A stretch of DNA of 64,000 nt, taken from contig NZ_JAFDVD010000005.1 of assembly GCF_016887965.1 (NCBI RefSeq), positions 124,001 through 188,000 on the forward strand, in the 5' to 3' direction. Each line of letters starts with the position of its first letter. The first letter of the stretch is position 1. This document shows positions 37,862 through 45,299 of the stretch, one piece after another. The DNA comes from Phycicoccus sonneratiae. GTDB lineage: Bacteria; Actinomycetota; Actinomycetes; Actinomycetales; Dermatophilaceae. The position numbers and the translations under genes are program-made. Below the pieces are notes generated by a model. It did not search any database. It was given only the letters and a program-made list of their open reading frames with translations, and was not told where the DNA came from.

Positions 37862-38239
37862 TCAGCGGACGAGGCGCTCGAGCAGCCGCTCGGCCTCGGC
37901 CTCCGGGTCCGCGGTGGAGCCACCGTGGACCGGTCCTGGCTGGAGGACCGTCGAGCGGGGCGCGCTGAGCCACCCGAACCGCTTGCCCTGGGTGGTCAGG
38001 GCGGCGTCGACGTCGGCCGGCGGCCGCTCGCACATCGTCCCGACCGCCTCGAGCGCGGCGCGCAGGGCGTCGAGGTCGGCCTCGGGGGCCAGCGCCCGGG
38101 CGCGGTCGTCGTCGACGTGCCAGACGCAGCGCAGGACGCCGGCCGACTGCGAGTGCACGACGACGCCGACGTTGACGCACTCGCCGCGGTCGACGCGCGG
38201 GACGTAGCGCAGGACGACGTACTGGTACGGGTGGCTCAT
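37862..38239 (-). CDS. DUF3037 protein
   Basis: A 125-residue DUF3037 protein: YQYVVLRYVPRVDRGECVNVGVVV at the start, and RALAPEADLDALRAALEAV later. DUF3037 genes are often found directly after HipA-like kinase genes, as here, where its ATG overlaps the upstream kinase stop (ATGA). Function unknown; the coupling suggests a partner of that kinase. Confidence 0.8.
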   Translation of the reverse strand: MSHPYQYVVLRYVPRVDRGECVNVGVVVHSQSAGVLRCVWHVDDDRARALAPEADLDALRAALEAVGTMCERPPADVDAALTTQGKRFGWLSAPRSTVLQPGPVHGGSTADPEAEAERLLERLVR

Positions 38240-39000
38240 GCCGCACCTCCGAGCCAGGCCGCCGGGGAGGCGAGCCGCTGGGCCAGGTGCTCGAGGTAGG
38301 CCGCGCGGACGGCGTCGAGGTCGGGCAGGCTCGCCGTCGTCTCGAGCCACTCTTCGGGAACCTCGGCGACGACCTCGCGGAGCACGTCCTCGGTGAGCAG
38401 CGGCGCGAGCCGTTCGTGCGCGTCCGGGAGCGGTCCGGCGACGGGGGCGAGGACGTGACCGGAGGGGTCGAACGGCTGGGCGACGAAGCGGGCGACGTCC
38501 GGGGGCCGGCTCGGCCAGCCGTGGTGGAACCACAAGGCGGCGCCGTGGTCGATGGCCCAGGTGCGCCCGTGCCAGACGAGGAGGTTCGGGTTGGCCCACG
38601 TGCGGTCGACGTTCGCCGTGTACGCGTCGAGCCACAGCACGGCCGCGGCGGCCTCGGCGTCCGGCGGGCGGGAGCCGTCGTAGCCGAAGGCGCCGGGGAG
38701 GAAGTCGACGCCGAGGTTGCGACCAGGACTCGCGGTGAGCAGGTCCTGGACCTCCTCGTCGGCCTCGTACCGCGCGATCGCGGGGGGCAGGTCGACGACG
38801 GCGAGCCGCGGGGTCGGGATGCCGAGCCGGCGTGCGACCTCGCCGACGAGCACCTCGGCGACGAGGACCTTGCGGCCCTGACCGGCGCCGGTGAACTTCA
38901 CGACGTAGGTGCCGAGGTCGTCGGCCTCGACCAGGCCCGGCAGCGACCCGCCCTCACGCAGGGGCACGACGTACCGGACGGCGGTGACGGACTCGAGCAC
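38236..39000 (-). CDS. HipA-like kinase-fold protein
   Basis: A 254-residue protein with the HipA/PI-kinase-like fold. The N-terminal glycine/lysine region is DDLGTYVVKFTGAGQGRKVL. The catalytic region is WLDAYTANVDRTWANPNLLVW (D-x6-N type), then the metal-binding AIDHGAALWFH. It is far shorter than toxin HipA and lacks its N-terminal subdomain. The second of two adjacent GTG codons (39000) is chosen because TAGCCT ends six bases before it. It is coupled to DUF3037 by a four-base overlap, forming a two-gene unit. Confidence 0.8.
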   Translation of the reverse strand: MLESVTAVRYVVPLREGGSLPGLVEADDLGTYVVKFTGAGQGRKVLVAEVLVGEVARRLGIPTPRLAVVDLPPAIARYEADEEVQDLLTASPGRNLGVDFLPGAFGYDGSRPPDAEAAAAVLWLDAYTANVDRTWANPNLLVWHGRTWAIDHGAALWFHHGWPSRPPDVARFVAQPFDPSGHVLAPVAGPLPDAHERLAPLLTEDVLREVVAEVPEEWLETTASLPDLDAVRAAYLEHLAQRLASPAAWLGGAA

Positions 39001-39006
39001 CACCTC

Positions 39007-39012
39007 AGGCTA
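39007..39012 (-). promoter_or_regulatory. -10 box of the HipA-like/DUF3037 unit (leaderless)
   Basis: TAGCCT on the minus strand ends six bases before the GTG at 39000. It lies back to back with the kinase promoter at 39043. Confidence 0.48.
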
Positions 39013-39042
39013 GTCGGAGGCCGTCGGCCGGGCGCGGCTGGC

Positions 39043-39048
39043 TACGCT
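39043..39048 (+). promoter_or_regulatory. -10 box of the Ser/Thr kinase gene (leaderless)
   Basis: TACGCT ends seven bases before the ATG at 39056. Confidence 0.48.
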
Positions 39049-39055
39049 GGGACGG

Positions 39056-40579
39056 ATGAGCACCGAGGAGCGAGCACTGGCCGGGCGCTACGTCCTCGGC
39101 GACCCGATCGGCCGCGGCGGGATGGGCGAGGTCTGGCGCGCCACCGACACCGTCCTCGGCCGTGAGGTCGCCGTGAAGACCATCGACCTCGGCCGGGTCC
39201 CCGACGAAGCCGGCGCCGCGCGGTTCGAGCGCGAGGCGAAGGTGACGGCGGGCATCAGCCACCCGAACGTCGTCACGGTCCACGACACCGGCGTCGAGGG
39301 CGACACCGCCTACCTCGTCATGGAGCTGCTCCCCGGCCCGAGCCTGGCCCAGCAGCTCGCCGACGGACCGCTGCCGGTCGAGGAGGTCGTCTCGGTCGGG
39401 CGGCAGGTGGCCTCGGCGCTCGAGGCCGCCCACGCCCGCGGGCTCGTCCACCGCGACATCAAGCCGGGCAACGTCGTCCACGCCGACGACGGTCGGGTGC
39501 GCGTCGTCGACTTCGGCATCACCCAGCTCGGCGAGGCCACCGGGGGCCAGGCGCTCACCGCGACGAACACCGTGATGGGCACCGCCGAGTACCTCGCCCC
39601 CGAGCAGGCGCTCGGGCAGCGGGTCGACGGGCGCGCCGACCTCTACGCGCTCGGGTGCGTCCTCTACGCCCTGCTCGCCGGCCGGCCGCCGTTCAGCGCC
39701 GCGACGCCCGTCGCCACGGTCATGCAGCACACGAGCGACCCGGCCCCGGACGTGCGCGCGCTCCGGCCCGACACCCCGGCGTGGCTGGCCTCGCTCGTCG
39801 CGGCCCTCCTGGCCAAGGACCCCGCGGACCGTCCGGTCGGGGCGGCCGCCGTCGTCGAGTCGCTGACCACGCGGACCGCACCCGCGGTCGCCGGAGCCGC
39901 CGCGGCCACCACCGTCATCCCCGCCTCGGGGGCCGACCCCACCCAGCGCCTCTCGCGCACCGCGCCGGTGCCCCCGGTCCCGCCACCGCCGCTCGACGCC
40001 GGCCCGACGACCCGCTCGGAGCGGTACGACCAGGAGCCGCGGCGCGGGTCCTCGGCCCCGCTCTGGGTCATCGCCCTCGTCGCGCTCGCGGCGGTCGCGC
40101 TGCTGGGGTGGTACCTGTTCCTCGGTCCCGGCGCGTCCGACGACCCGTCCGCGACCCCGAGCAGCACGCCGACGACCTCGGCACCGTCCTCGGCCGCACC
40201 GGAGACGAGCGAGCCCGCACCCACGACCTCCGCACCCGAACCCACACCGAGCCCGTCCGAGTCGCCGACGGCCGACGACCCGGCCCAGGCGGTCTCGGAC
40301 GCCTCGGCCGCGCTGGCCGACGAGGTCGACGCGCTCGACCGGGAGGGCGGCATCGACAAGGACGCCGCCAAGACCCTCCAGCAGGAGATCCGCGACATCG
40401 ACAAGGCGCTGCGCGACGGCGACGCCGGCACGCTCGTCGACGTGCGCAACTCGATGCTCGAGGAGTACGGCACGAACGTCGACTCGGGGGCCATCCCGCC
40501 GGAGGCCGCCGACCGGCTCGACCCGCTCGTGCAGGACCTCGCGGACGCCGTCGACGCCTACGACGAGGCGCAGGGCTGA
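39056..40579 (+). CDS. PknB-like membrane Ser/Thr protein kinase without PASTA domains
   Basis: A 507-residue kinase. The glycine loop GRGGMG is at about 19-24, ATP lysine is K41, catalytic loop is HRDIKPGN with D134, and VDFG (D152) and [11 protein letters not shown] follow. A Pro/Thr linker precedes one membrane segment (about 336-356). The external part (about 357-507) is a Ser/Thr/Pro/Glu-rich stretch followed by a helical region resembling FIVAR/DUF-type coils ([20 protein letters not shown]), not PASTA repeats. The signal is unknown. It is followed by a strong terminator hairpin and has a leaderless-type TACGCT box. Confidence 0.9.
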   Translation: MSTEERALAGRYVLGDPIGRGGMGEVWRATDTVLGREVAVKTIDLGRVPDEAGAARFEREAKVTAGISHPNVVTVHDTGVEGDTAYLVMELLPGPSLAQQLADGPLPVEEVVSVGRQVASALEAAHARGLVHRDIKPGNVVHADDGRVRVVDFGITQLGEATGGQALTATNTVMGTAEYLAPEQALGQRVDGRADLYALGCVLYALLAGRPPFSAATPVATVMQHTSDPAPDVRALRPDTPAWLASLVAALLAKDPADRPVGAAAVVESLTTRTAPAVAGAAAATTVIPASGADPTQRLSRTAPVPPVPPPPLDAGPTTRSERYDQEPRRGSSAPLWVIALVALAAVALLGWYLFLGPGASDDPSATPSSTPTTSAPSSAAPETSEPAPTTSAPEPTPSPSESPTADDPAQAVSDASAALADEVDALDREGGIDKDAAKTLQQEIRDIDKALRDGDAGTLVDVRNSMLEEYGTNVDSGAIPPEAADRLDPLVQDLADAVDAYDEAQG

Positions 40580-40610
40580 CCCAGGACGCCGCGCGCCCGG
40601 CGACGACGAC

Positions 40611-40642
40611 GAAGGCCCCGAACCGTGTGGTTCGGGGCCTTC
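40611..40642. terminator. Bidirectional terminator hairpin
   Basis: A perfect 14-bp stem: gaaggccccgaacc at 40611-40624 pairs with ggttcggggccttc at 40629-40642, around a gtgt loop. It ends the Ser/Thr kinase transcript on the plus strand and lies nine bases beyond the tRNA-Leu 3' end on the minus strand. There is no long U-tract on either side, as is common in high-GC Actinobacteria. Confidence 0.8.
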
Positions 40643-40650
40643 GACTGCGG

Positions 40651-40735
40651 TGTCCGAGGGGGGACTTGAACCCCCATGCCCTATACGGGCACTAGCACCT
40701 CAAGCTAGCGCGTCTGCCAATTCCGCCACCCGGAC
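40651..40735 (-). tRNA. tRNA-Leu (anticodon GAG)
   Basis: On the minus strand the sequence folds as a class II tRNA. The acceptor GTCCGGG pairs with CTCGGAC, the anticodon stem is CTAGC/GCTAG with loop TTGAGGT (anticodon GAG, reading CUC/CUU), the long variable arm is TGCCC-GTATA-GGGCA, and the T arm is GGGGG-TTCAAGT-CCCCC. The discriminator base is A. CCA is not encoded. A terminator hairpin follows directly. Confidence 0.96.
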
Positions 40736-40855
40736 AGGTGGTGTGCGAGCGGCCCTGGGGAGGCCGTCCGACGACCCGGAACGATACACGGTCCCCACCC
40801 CGTAACCGAAATCCGTCCGACCGGGCGCGGCGTCCACCGGTGAGACCGGCCGGTC

Positions 40856-40861
40856 TACGGT
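40856..40861 (+). promoter_or_regulatory. -10 box of the M20 peptidase gene
   Basis: TACGGT ends seven bases before the ATG at 40869. A ggtggagg ribosome-site-like stretch overlaps the same bases, so leaderless or very short-leader initiation are both possible. Confidence 0.45.
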
Positions 40862-40868
40862 GGAGGCC

Positions 40869-42191
40869 ATGACCGACACGCTGCGCCCTGAGGACGAGGT
40901 CGTCCGGATCTGCCAGGAGCTGATCCGCATCGACACGAGCAACTACGGCGACGGGAGCGGGCCGGGGGAGGCCGAGGCGGCGGCGTACGTCGTCGAGCAG
41001 CTGCGCGAGGTGGGCCTGGAGCCGCAGACCTTCGAGTCCGACCCGGGCCGGGTGTCGGTCGCCGTGCGCATCCCCGGCGCCGACCGCGAGCGGGGCGCCC
41101 TCTGCGTCCACGGGCACCTCGACGTCGTGCCGGCCAACGCCGCGGACTGGTCGGTCGACCCCTTCGCGGGGGAGGAGCGCGACGGCTGCGTCTGGGGCCG
41201 TGGCGCCGTCGACATGAAGGACATGGACGCGATGATGCTCGCCTGCGTGCGGGACATCGCCCGGCGCGGTGTCGTGCCGCCGCGCGACCTCGTCGTCGTC
41301 TTCTTCGCCGACGAGGAGGCCGGCGGCGTGCAGGGCTCGCACTTCATGGTCGAGCAGCACCCGGAGGTCTTCGAGGGCGTCACCGAGGCGATCAGCGAGG
41401 TCGGCGGCTACAGCGTGACCTTCACCGACCGCGACGGAGAGGAGCAGCGCACCTACCTGCTCCAGACCGCCGAGAAGGGCATCGCCTGGCTGCGGCTCAC
41501 CGCCAACGGGCGCGCGGGCCACGGGTCGGTGCCCAACGACGAGAACGCGATCGTGCGCCTCGCCGAGGCGATCGCCCGCATCGCCGAGCACAAGTGGCCG
41601 CGCGAGTACATCCCGTCCGTGCGCACGCTGCTCGACGGGCTCTCGGAGCTGACCGGCACCGGGTGGTCCGACGAGGACCTCGAGGAGCTGCTGGCCCACC
41701 TCGGCGGAGCGCAGGGCTTCGTGCGGGGGACGTTGCAGGACACCAGCAACGTGACGATGCTCGACGCCGGCTACAAGCACAACGTCATCCCGCAGCAGGC
41801 GTCGGCCAACGTCGACTGCCGGTTCCTGCCGGGGCACGAGGAGGCCCTGATGGACACCATCCGCGAGCTGGCCGGCGAGCACGTCGACGTCGAGGTCCTG
41901 CACCGCGACATCGCGCTCGACGCCCCGTTCGAGGGTGACCTCGTCGAGGCGATGGTCGCCGCGCTGCGCACCGAGGACCCCGACGCCGAGGTGCTGCCCT
42001 ACTGCCTGTCCGGGGGGACCGACAACAAGGCGCTGTCGCTGCTCGGGATCACCGGCTACGGGTTCGCGCCGCTGCGGCTGCCCGCCGACCTCGACTTCGC
42101 GCCGATGTTCCACGGCATCGACGAGCGGGTGCCGACCGAGTCGCTGCGCTTCGGCACGCGGGTGCTCGGGCGGCTCATCGAGACCTGCTGA
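40869..42191 (+). CDS. M20/M25/M40 family zinc metallopeptidase (dipeptidase/deacylase)
   Basis: A 440-residue M20 enzyme. Metal and catalytic motifs are VHGHLDVVPA (His and Asp), WGRGAVDMKDM (bridging Asp) and FFADEEAGG (catalytic Glu-Glu). A lid domain lies about 190-310, and DNKALSLLG and the final FHGIDERVPTESL (metal His) complete the site. The substrate may be dipeptides or N-acyl amino acids. M. tuberculosis has an M20 gene in the same uppP-mshC neighbourhood (Rv2141c, from memory). Confidence 0.9.
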   Translation: MTDTLRPEDEVVRICQELIRIDTSNYGDGSGPGEAEAAAYVVEQLREVGLEPQTFESDPGRVSVAVRIPGADRERGALCVHGHLDVVPANAADWSVDPFAGEERDGCVWGRGAVDMKDMDAMMLACVRDIARRGVVPPRDLVVVFFADEEAGGVQGSHFMVEQHPEVFEGVTEAISEVGGYSVTFTDRDGEEQRTYLLQTAEKGIAWLRLTANGRAGHGSVPNDENAIVRLAEAIARIAEHKWPREYIPSVRTLLDGLSELTGTGWSDEDLEELLAHLGGAQGFVRGTLQDTSNVTMLDAGYKHNVIPQQASANVDCRFLPGHEEALMDTIRELAGEHVDVEVLHRDIALDAPFEGDLVEAMVAALRTEDPDAEVLPYCLSGGTDNKALSLLGITGYGFAPLRLPADLDFAPMFHGIDERVPTESLRFGTRVLGRLIETC

Positions 42192-42215
42192 GGGGCGGGC
42201 GAAGGAAGCTGCGGC

Positions 42216-42407
42216 TCAGGCGTTCACGCTGCGCCGGGCGCGGATGATGCGCCGCCGCAACCAGGTCCGCGTCAGCCCGCCCATGTAGGTGCGGGTGCGC
42301 GCGAGCTCCCAGTGGCCGTACTCGGCGTGCTCGGTGAGCGTGCGACGGATGTCCTGGCGCTGGACGTCGCGCCCGAACACCAGGACGAGGTACTCGTAGT
42401 CGGCCAC
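42216..42407 (-). CDS. DUF5703 small protein
   Basis: About 63 residues, highly charged, ending in an Arg-rich tail. The pattern ADYEYLVLVFGRDVQRQDIRR, then HAEYGHWELARTRTYMGGLTRTWLRRRIIR, is typical of actinobacterial DUF5703, function unknown. The GTG at 42407 gives the MADYEY start expected of the family and has a CAGAAT -10-like hexamer six bases upstream. GTG 42413 and ATG 42446 are alternatives. Confidence 0.72.
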   Translation of the reverse strand: MADYEYLVLVFGRDVQRQDIRRTLTEHAEYGHWELARTRTYMGGLTRTWLRRRIIRARRSVNA

Positions 42408-42431
42408 TGACACATTCTGCCCAAGGACCGG

Positions 42432-42437
42432 TACCGT
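42432..42437 (+). promoter_or_regulatory. -10 box of the acidic-protein gene (leaderless)
   Basis: TACCGT ends seven bases before the ATG at 42445. Confidence 0.45.
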
Positions 42438-42444
42438 TCGAGCC

Positions 42445-42777
42445 ATGACCGCTGACCCGCGTGCCGCCCTCGCCCGGCTCGTCACCGCCTTCGAGCGGCA
42501 CCTCGAGGTGAGCAGCACCCGGCGGGGCGACGAGGACCCCGCGGTCGTCGCCGCCTACGAGGACCTCGCGGACGCCTTCGAGGAGTACGACGGCGCCCTC
42601 TACTACGCCTACGGCGAGATGACGCCCCTCGACCTGTACGCGGGCGACGACGAGGACGACGACGACCGCGAGGACGGGTCCGACGACGAGGACCTCGACG
42701 ACCACGACGACGAGGACGGCGACGGTCGGCGCATCTACTCGGGGCTCGACGACGACTACGACGACGAGGACGACTGA
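42445..42777 (+). CDS. Acidic protein with Asp/Glu-rich tail
   Basis: 110 residues. The first ~70 form a helical unit (RAALARLVTAFERHLEVSST, VAAYEDLADAFEEYDGALYYAYGE). The remainder is almost only Asp and Glu with a short RRIYSGLDDDY island. Similar actinobacterial proteins are sometimes labelled primosomal, without evidence I know of. The DNA-mimic-like acidic tail could bind a basic partner. Divergent from DUF5703. Confidence 0.7.
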   Translation: MTADPRAALARLVTAFERHLEVSSTRRGDEDPAVVAAYEDLADAFEEYDGALYYAYGEMTPLDLYAGDDEDDDDREDGSDDEDLDDHDDEDGDGRRIYSGLDDDYDDEDD

Positions 42778-42795
42778 GACCGCTCGCCGACCCGC

Positions 42796-43740
42796 TCAGG
42801 CGTGGTCGGCCGACACCTCGTCGAGCGCCTCGACGATCTGCGCCGGCAGCTCGACGTCCTCGCTCTGGAGCAGGGCGGCCAGCTGACCGGTCGTCCGCGC
42901 CCCGACGACCGGGGCGGTGACCCCCGGGCGGTCGCGCACCCAGGCGAGGGCGACGACCGCGGGCGGGACACCGAGGCCCTCGGCGGCCGTCCGGACCGCC
43001 TCGACGACCCCGCGGGTGTGGTCTCCGACGTGCCGGCCGGCGAAGCGCGAGAACTCCTCGGAGGCGAGCCGGGAGTCCGCGGCGATCCCGCCGCGGTAGC
43101 GCCCGCCGAGCACGCCGCGGCCCAGCGGCGACCAGGGCAGCAGGCCGAAGCCGAGGGCGGCGGCGGCGTCGACGAGCTCGCGCTCGGGACGGCGCTCGAC
43201 GAGGGAGTACTCGACGGAGTTCGCGGCGAGGGGGACGCCGGCCTCGGCCAGGAGCGACATCGTCCGCGCGGCCTGCCAGCCGACGTGGTTGGAGACCCCG
43301 ACGTAGCGCGCCCGTCCGCTCTGCCAGGCGTGGACGAGGGCACCGACGGTCTCCTCGAGCGGGGTGTCGGGGTCCCAGGTGTGCGCGAGCCAGACGTCGA
43401 CGTGGTCGGTGCGCATCCGCCGCAGTGACAGGTCGAGCTGGTGGAGCATCGTCCGGCGCGAGCAGTCGACGACCCGCTCGCCGGTGGCCCGGCTGATGCC
43501 GGACTTCGTGACGACGACGACCTCGTCGCGGTCGGGTCCCTCGAGGAAGTCCCCGAGGAGGTCCTCGGCGAGGCCGCCGGCGTACCCGTGTGCGGTGTCG
43601 ACGAGGGTGCCGCCGGCCGCGCGGAAGGTCGTCAGCAGGTCGCGGGCGTCCTCGGGGGAGGTCCGGGTGCCCCACGCCATCGTGCCGAGGGCGAGCCGGG
43701 ACACGGTGAGGCCGGTGGCCCCGAGGCGGCGGGTCAGCAT
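42796..43740 (-). CDS. Aldo/keto reductase
   Basis: A 314-residue AKR of the YajO/PdxI-like group, reducing carbonyls with NADPH. The catalytic set is Asp and Tyr in VDTAHGYAGG, Lys in VVVTKSG and a His in WLAHTWDPDTP. The cofactor end motif is GARTTGQLAAL. Substrate unknown. The ATG is preceded by a TAGGGT box seven bases upstream. The start codon choice is standard for the family (MLTRRLGATGLTVSRLALG). Confidence 0.9.
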   Translation of the reverse strand: MLTRRLGATGLTVSRLALGTMAWGTRTSPEDARDLLTTFRAAGGTLVDTAHGYAGGLAEDLLGDFLEGPDRDEVVVVTKSGISRATGERVVDCSRRTMLHQLDLSLRRMRTDHVDVWLAHTWDPDTPLEETVGALVHAWQSGRARYVGVSNHVGWQAARTMSLLAEAGVPLAANSVEYSLVERRPERELVDAAAALGFGLLPWSPLGRGVLGGRYRGGIAADSRLASEEFSRFAGRHVGDHTRGVVEAVRTAAEGLGVPPAVVALAWVRDRPGVTAPVVGARTTGQLAALLQSEDVELPAQIVEALDEVSADHA

Positions 43741-43747
43741 GCCGGCG

Positions 43748-43753
43748 ACCCTA
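43748..43753 (-). promoter_or_regulatory. -10 box of the aldo/keto reductase gene (leaderless)
   Basis: TAGGGT on the minus strand ends seven bases before the ATG at 43740. Confidence 0.48.
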
Positions 43754-43770
43754 CCGCCGGGGCTGCGGCG

Positions 43771-44514
43771 TCAGCCCGCGGTCGGCCTGCGCCACACCGA
43801 GACATGGCCGTCGCTGTCCCCGGTGAACGGCGCGCCGCGCCAGTCGGCCGTGCGGCGCTCGAGGGACATCCCGGCCAGCCGGGCCATGAGGTCGAGCTCG
43901 GCGGGCCAGGCGTACCGGAAGTTGCTCGTGCCGTGGCGCACGGTCCCGTCCGGGGAGTGCGTGTAGTGGTGGGAGGTGCCCTGCTGCGTGGCCATGTCGT
44001 AGGTGTCGAAGCCGACGTGGGCCGGGCTGACGTCGAACGGGACCGCCGCCTGGCCCGGCGGGAAGCGGCGGATGCCGGGGACCCAGAGCTCGACGACGAA
44101 CCGCCCGCCCGGCGCGAGGTGGCGGGCCGCGTTGGCGAAGGTGGCGACCTGCTCGTCCTGGGTGCGCACGTTGCCGAGGCTGTTGAAGACGACGAGGACG
44201 AGGGAGAAGGCGCCCGGTGGGCCGGCGGTGGCGGTGGCCATGTCACCGACCGTCACCGGCAGGTCGGGGCGCTTGCGGTGCAGGACCTCGGCCATCGGTG
44301 CCGACAGCTCGATGCCGTGGACCTCGAGTCCTCGTTCCGCGAGGGGGACGGCGACGCGTCCGGTGCCGATGGCGAGCTCGAGGACCGGGCCGTCACCGGC
44401 GAGGTCGGCGAGGGTGTCGACCGCGGGGTCGAGGACGTCCGGGGCGTACATGTCGGCGCAGGCGTCGTCGTAGCGCTCGGCGGTGTCCCGGTCCCAGAGG
44501 TCGCTGCTGGTCAT
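43771..44514 (-). CDS. Class I SAM-dependent methyltransferase
   Basis: A 247-residue methyltransferase. SAM-binding motif I is VLELAIGTGRVAVPLAERG, motif II acidic is HGIELSAPMAEVL, followed by VTVGDMATA and FSLVLVVFNSLGNV. The rest is a beta-rich C-terminal part. The substrate is unknown. The ATG at 44514 is used; an open frame runs far upstream but opposes the HAD gene. It is divergent from the HAD gene. Confidence 0.85.
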   Translation of the reverse strand: MTSSDLWDRDTAERYDDACADMYAPDVLDPAVDTLADLAGDGPVLELAIGTGRVAVPLAERGLEVHGIELSAPMAEVLHRKRPDLPVTVGDMATATAGPPGAFSLVLVVFNSLGNVRTQDEQVATFANAARHLAPGGRFVVELWVPGIRRFPPGQAAVPFDVSPAHVGFDTYDMATQQGTSHHYTHSPDGTVRHGTSNFRYAWPAELDLMARLAGMSLERRTADWRGAPFTGDSDGHVSVWRRPTAG

Positions 44515-44613
44515 CGCCCCACCGTGCCGTGCAGGGCCAGGCGCCGCCATGGGTTTTCGCCCTTGACCTCCGGTGTGCCGAGCGGTGATGGCCGGGTCCG
44601 ACACCATGGGCGC

Positions 44614-45267
44614 ATGTTTCCAGCAGTGCTGTTCGACTTCCACGACACCCTCGTCCATGCCGACTCGGTCGCCGGCTGGCTGGCCGACGCCAGACACGCC
44701 GTGGGGGAGCGACGGCCGTCCGAGGACACGGTGGGCCTCGTCCTGGCGGAGATCTGGTCGAGGGCCTCGACGCGCTATCCCGACATCTGCTGGGACCTCG
44801 ACCCCGTCCAGCACCGCGCGGCGTTTCTCGAGGTGTTGACGCAGGAGTCGGACTGCAGCCATGAGCTGGCGACCGAGCTCTACGCGTCGATGCCCGCCCG
44901 TTGGGTGGCCACCGACGGTGCGGCCACGCTGTTGGCTGCGCTCGCGGCGGCCGGGACCCGTGTCGGGGTGGTCTCGAACATCGCCCTCGACATCAGGCCG
45001 TGCCTCGAGCGACTGGGCCTGCTCGAGTTCGTGGACGCCGTCGTCCTGTCGTTCGAGGTCGGACTGGTGAAGCCCGACGCGCGCATCTTCGAGCTCGCTG
45101 CCCACTCCCTGGGCGTCCCCGTGACCGAGTGCCTCATGGTCGGCGACTCGCCCGCCACCGATGCGGGCGCGGTCGCGGCGGGGGTGCCCACACTCATCCT
45201 CCCCGTCGTCGATGGTCGTCCGCGCCTCGCGACCGTCAGCCGTGCGCTCGCGTGCGCGCTCGGCTGA
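44614..45267 (+). CDS. HAD-superfamily hydrolase with DFHDT motif
   Basis: A 217-residue HAD protein. Motif 1 reads LFDFHDTL: nucleophile D8 is present, but the second Asp of the usual D-x-D is His10, the pattern of haloacid-dehalogenase-like members rather than standard phosphatases. Motif 2 is VVSNIA, motif 3 lysine is in VGLVKPDARIF, and motif 4 is VGDSPATDAGAV. Substrate unknown. Third-position A/T (for example ttt, gca, agt in the first codons) is slightly more frequent than in neighbours. The gene sits beside the second DUF222-HNH gene. Confidence 0.82.
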   Translation: MFPAVLFDFHDTLVHADSVAGWLADARHAVGERRPSEDTVGLVLAEIWSRASTRYPDICWDLDPVQHRAAFLEVLTQESDCSHELATELYASMPARWVATDGAATLLAALAAAGTRVGVVSNIALDIRPCLERLGLLEFVDAVVLSFEVGLVKPDARIFELAAHSLGVPVTECLMVGDSPATDAGAVAAGVPTLILPVVDGRPRLATVSRALACALG

Positions 45268-45299
45268 GTCCGCCGAGCAGGCGTCCTCGGGGGATGTCC

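Noticed and set aside
35536-37923. A minus-strand open frame of about 795 codons opposite the hybrid kinase
   Set aside because: No family motif is visible, the composition is Gly/Val/Glu/Arg-rich, and the plus strand has a full kinase with all catalytic boxes.
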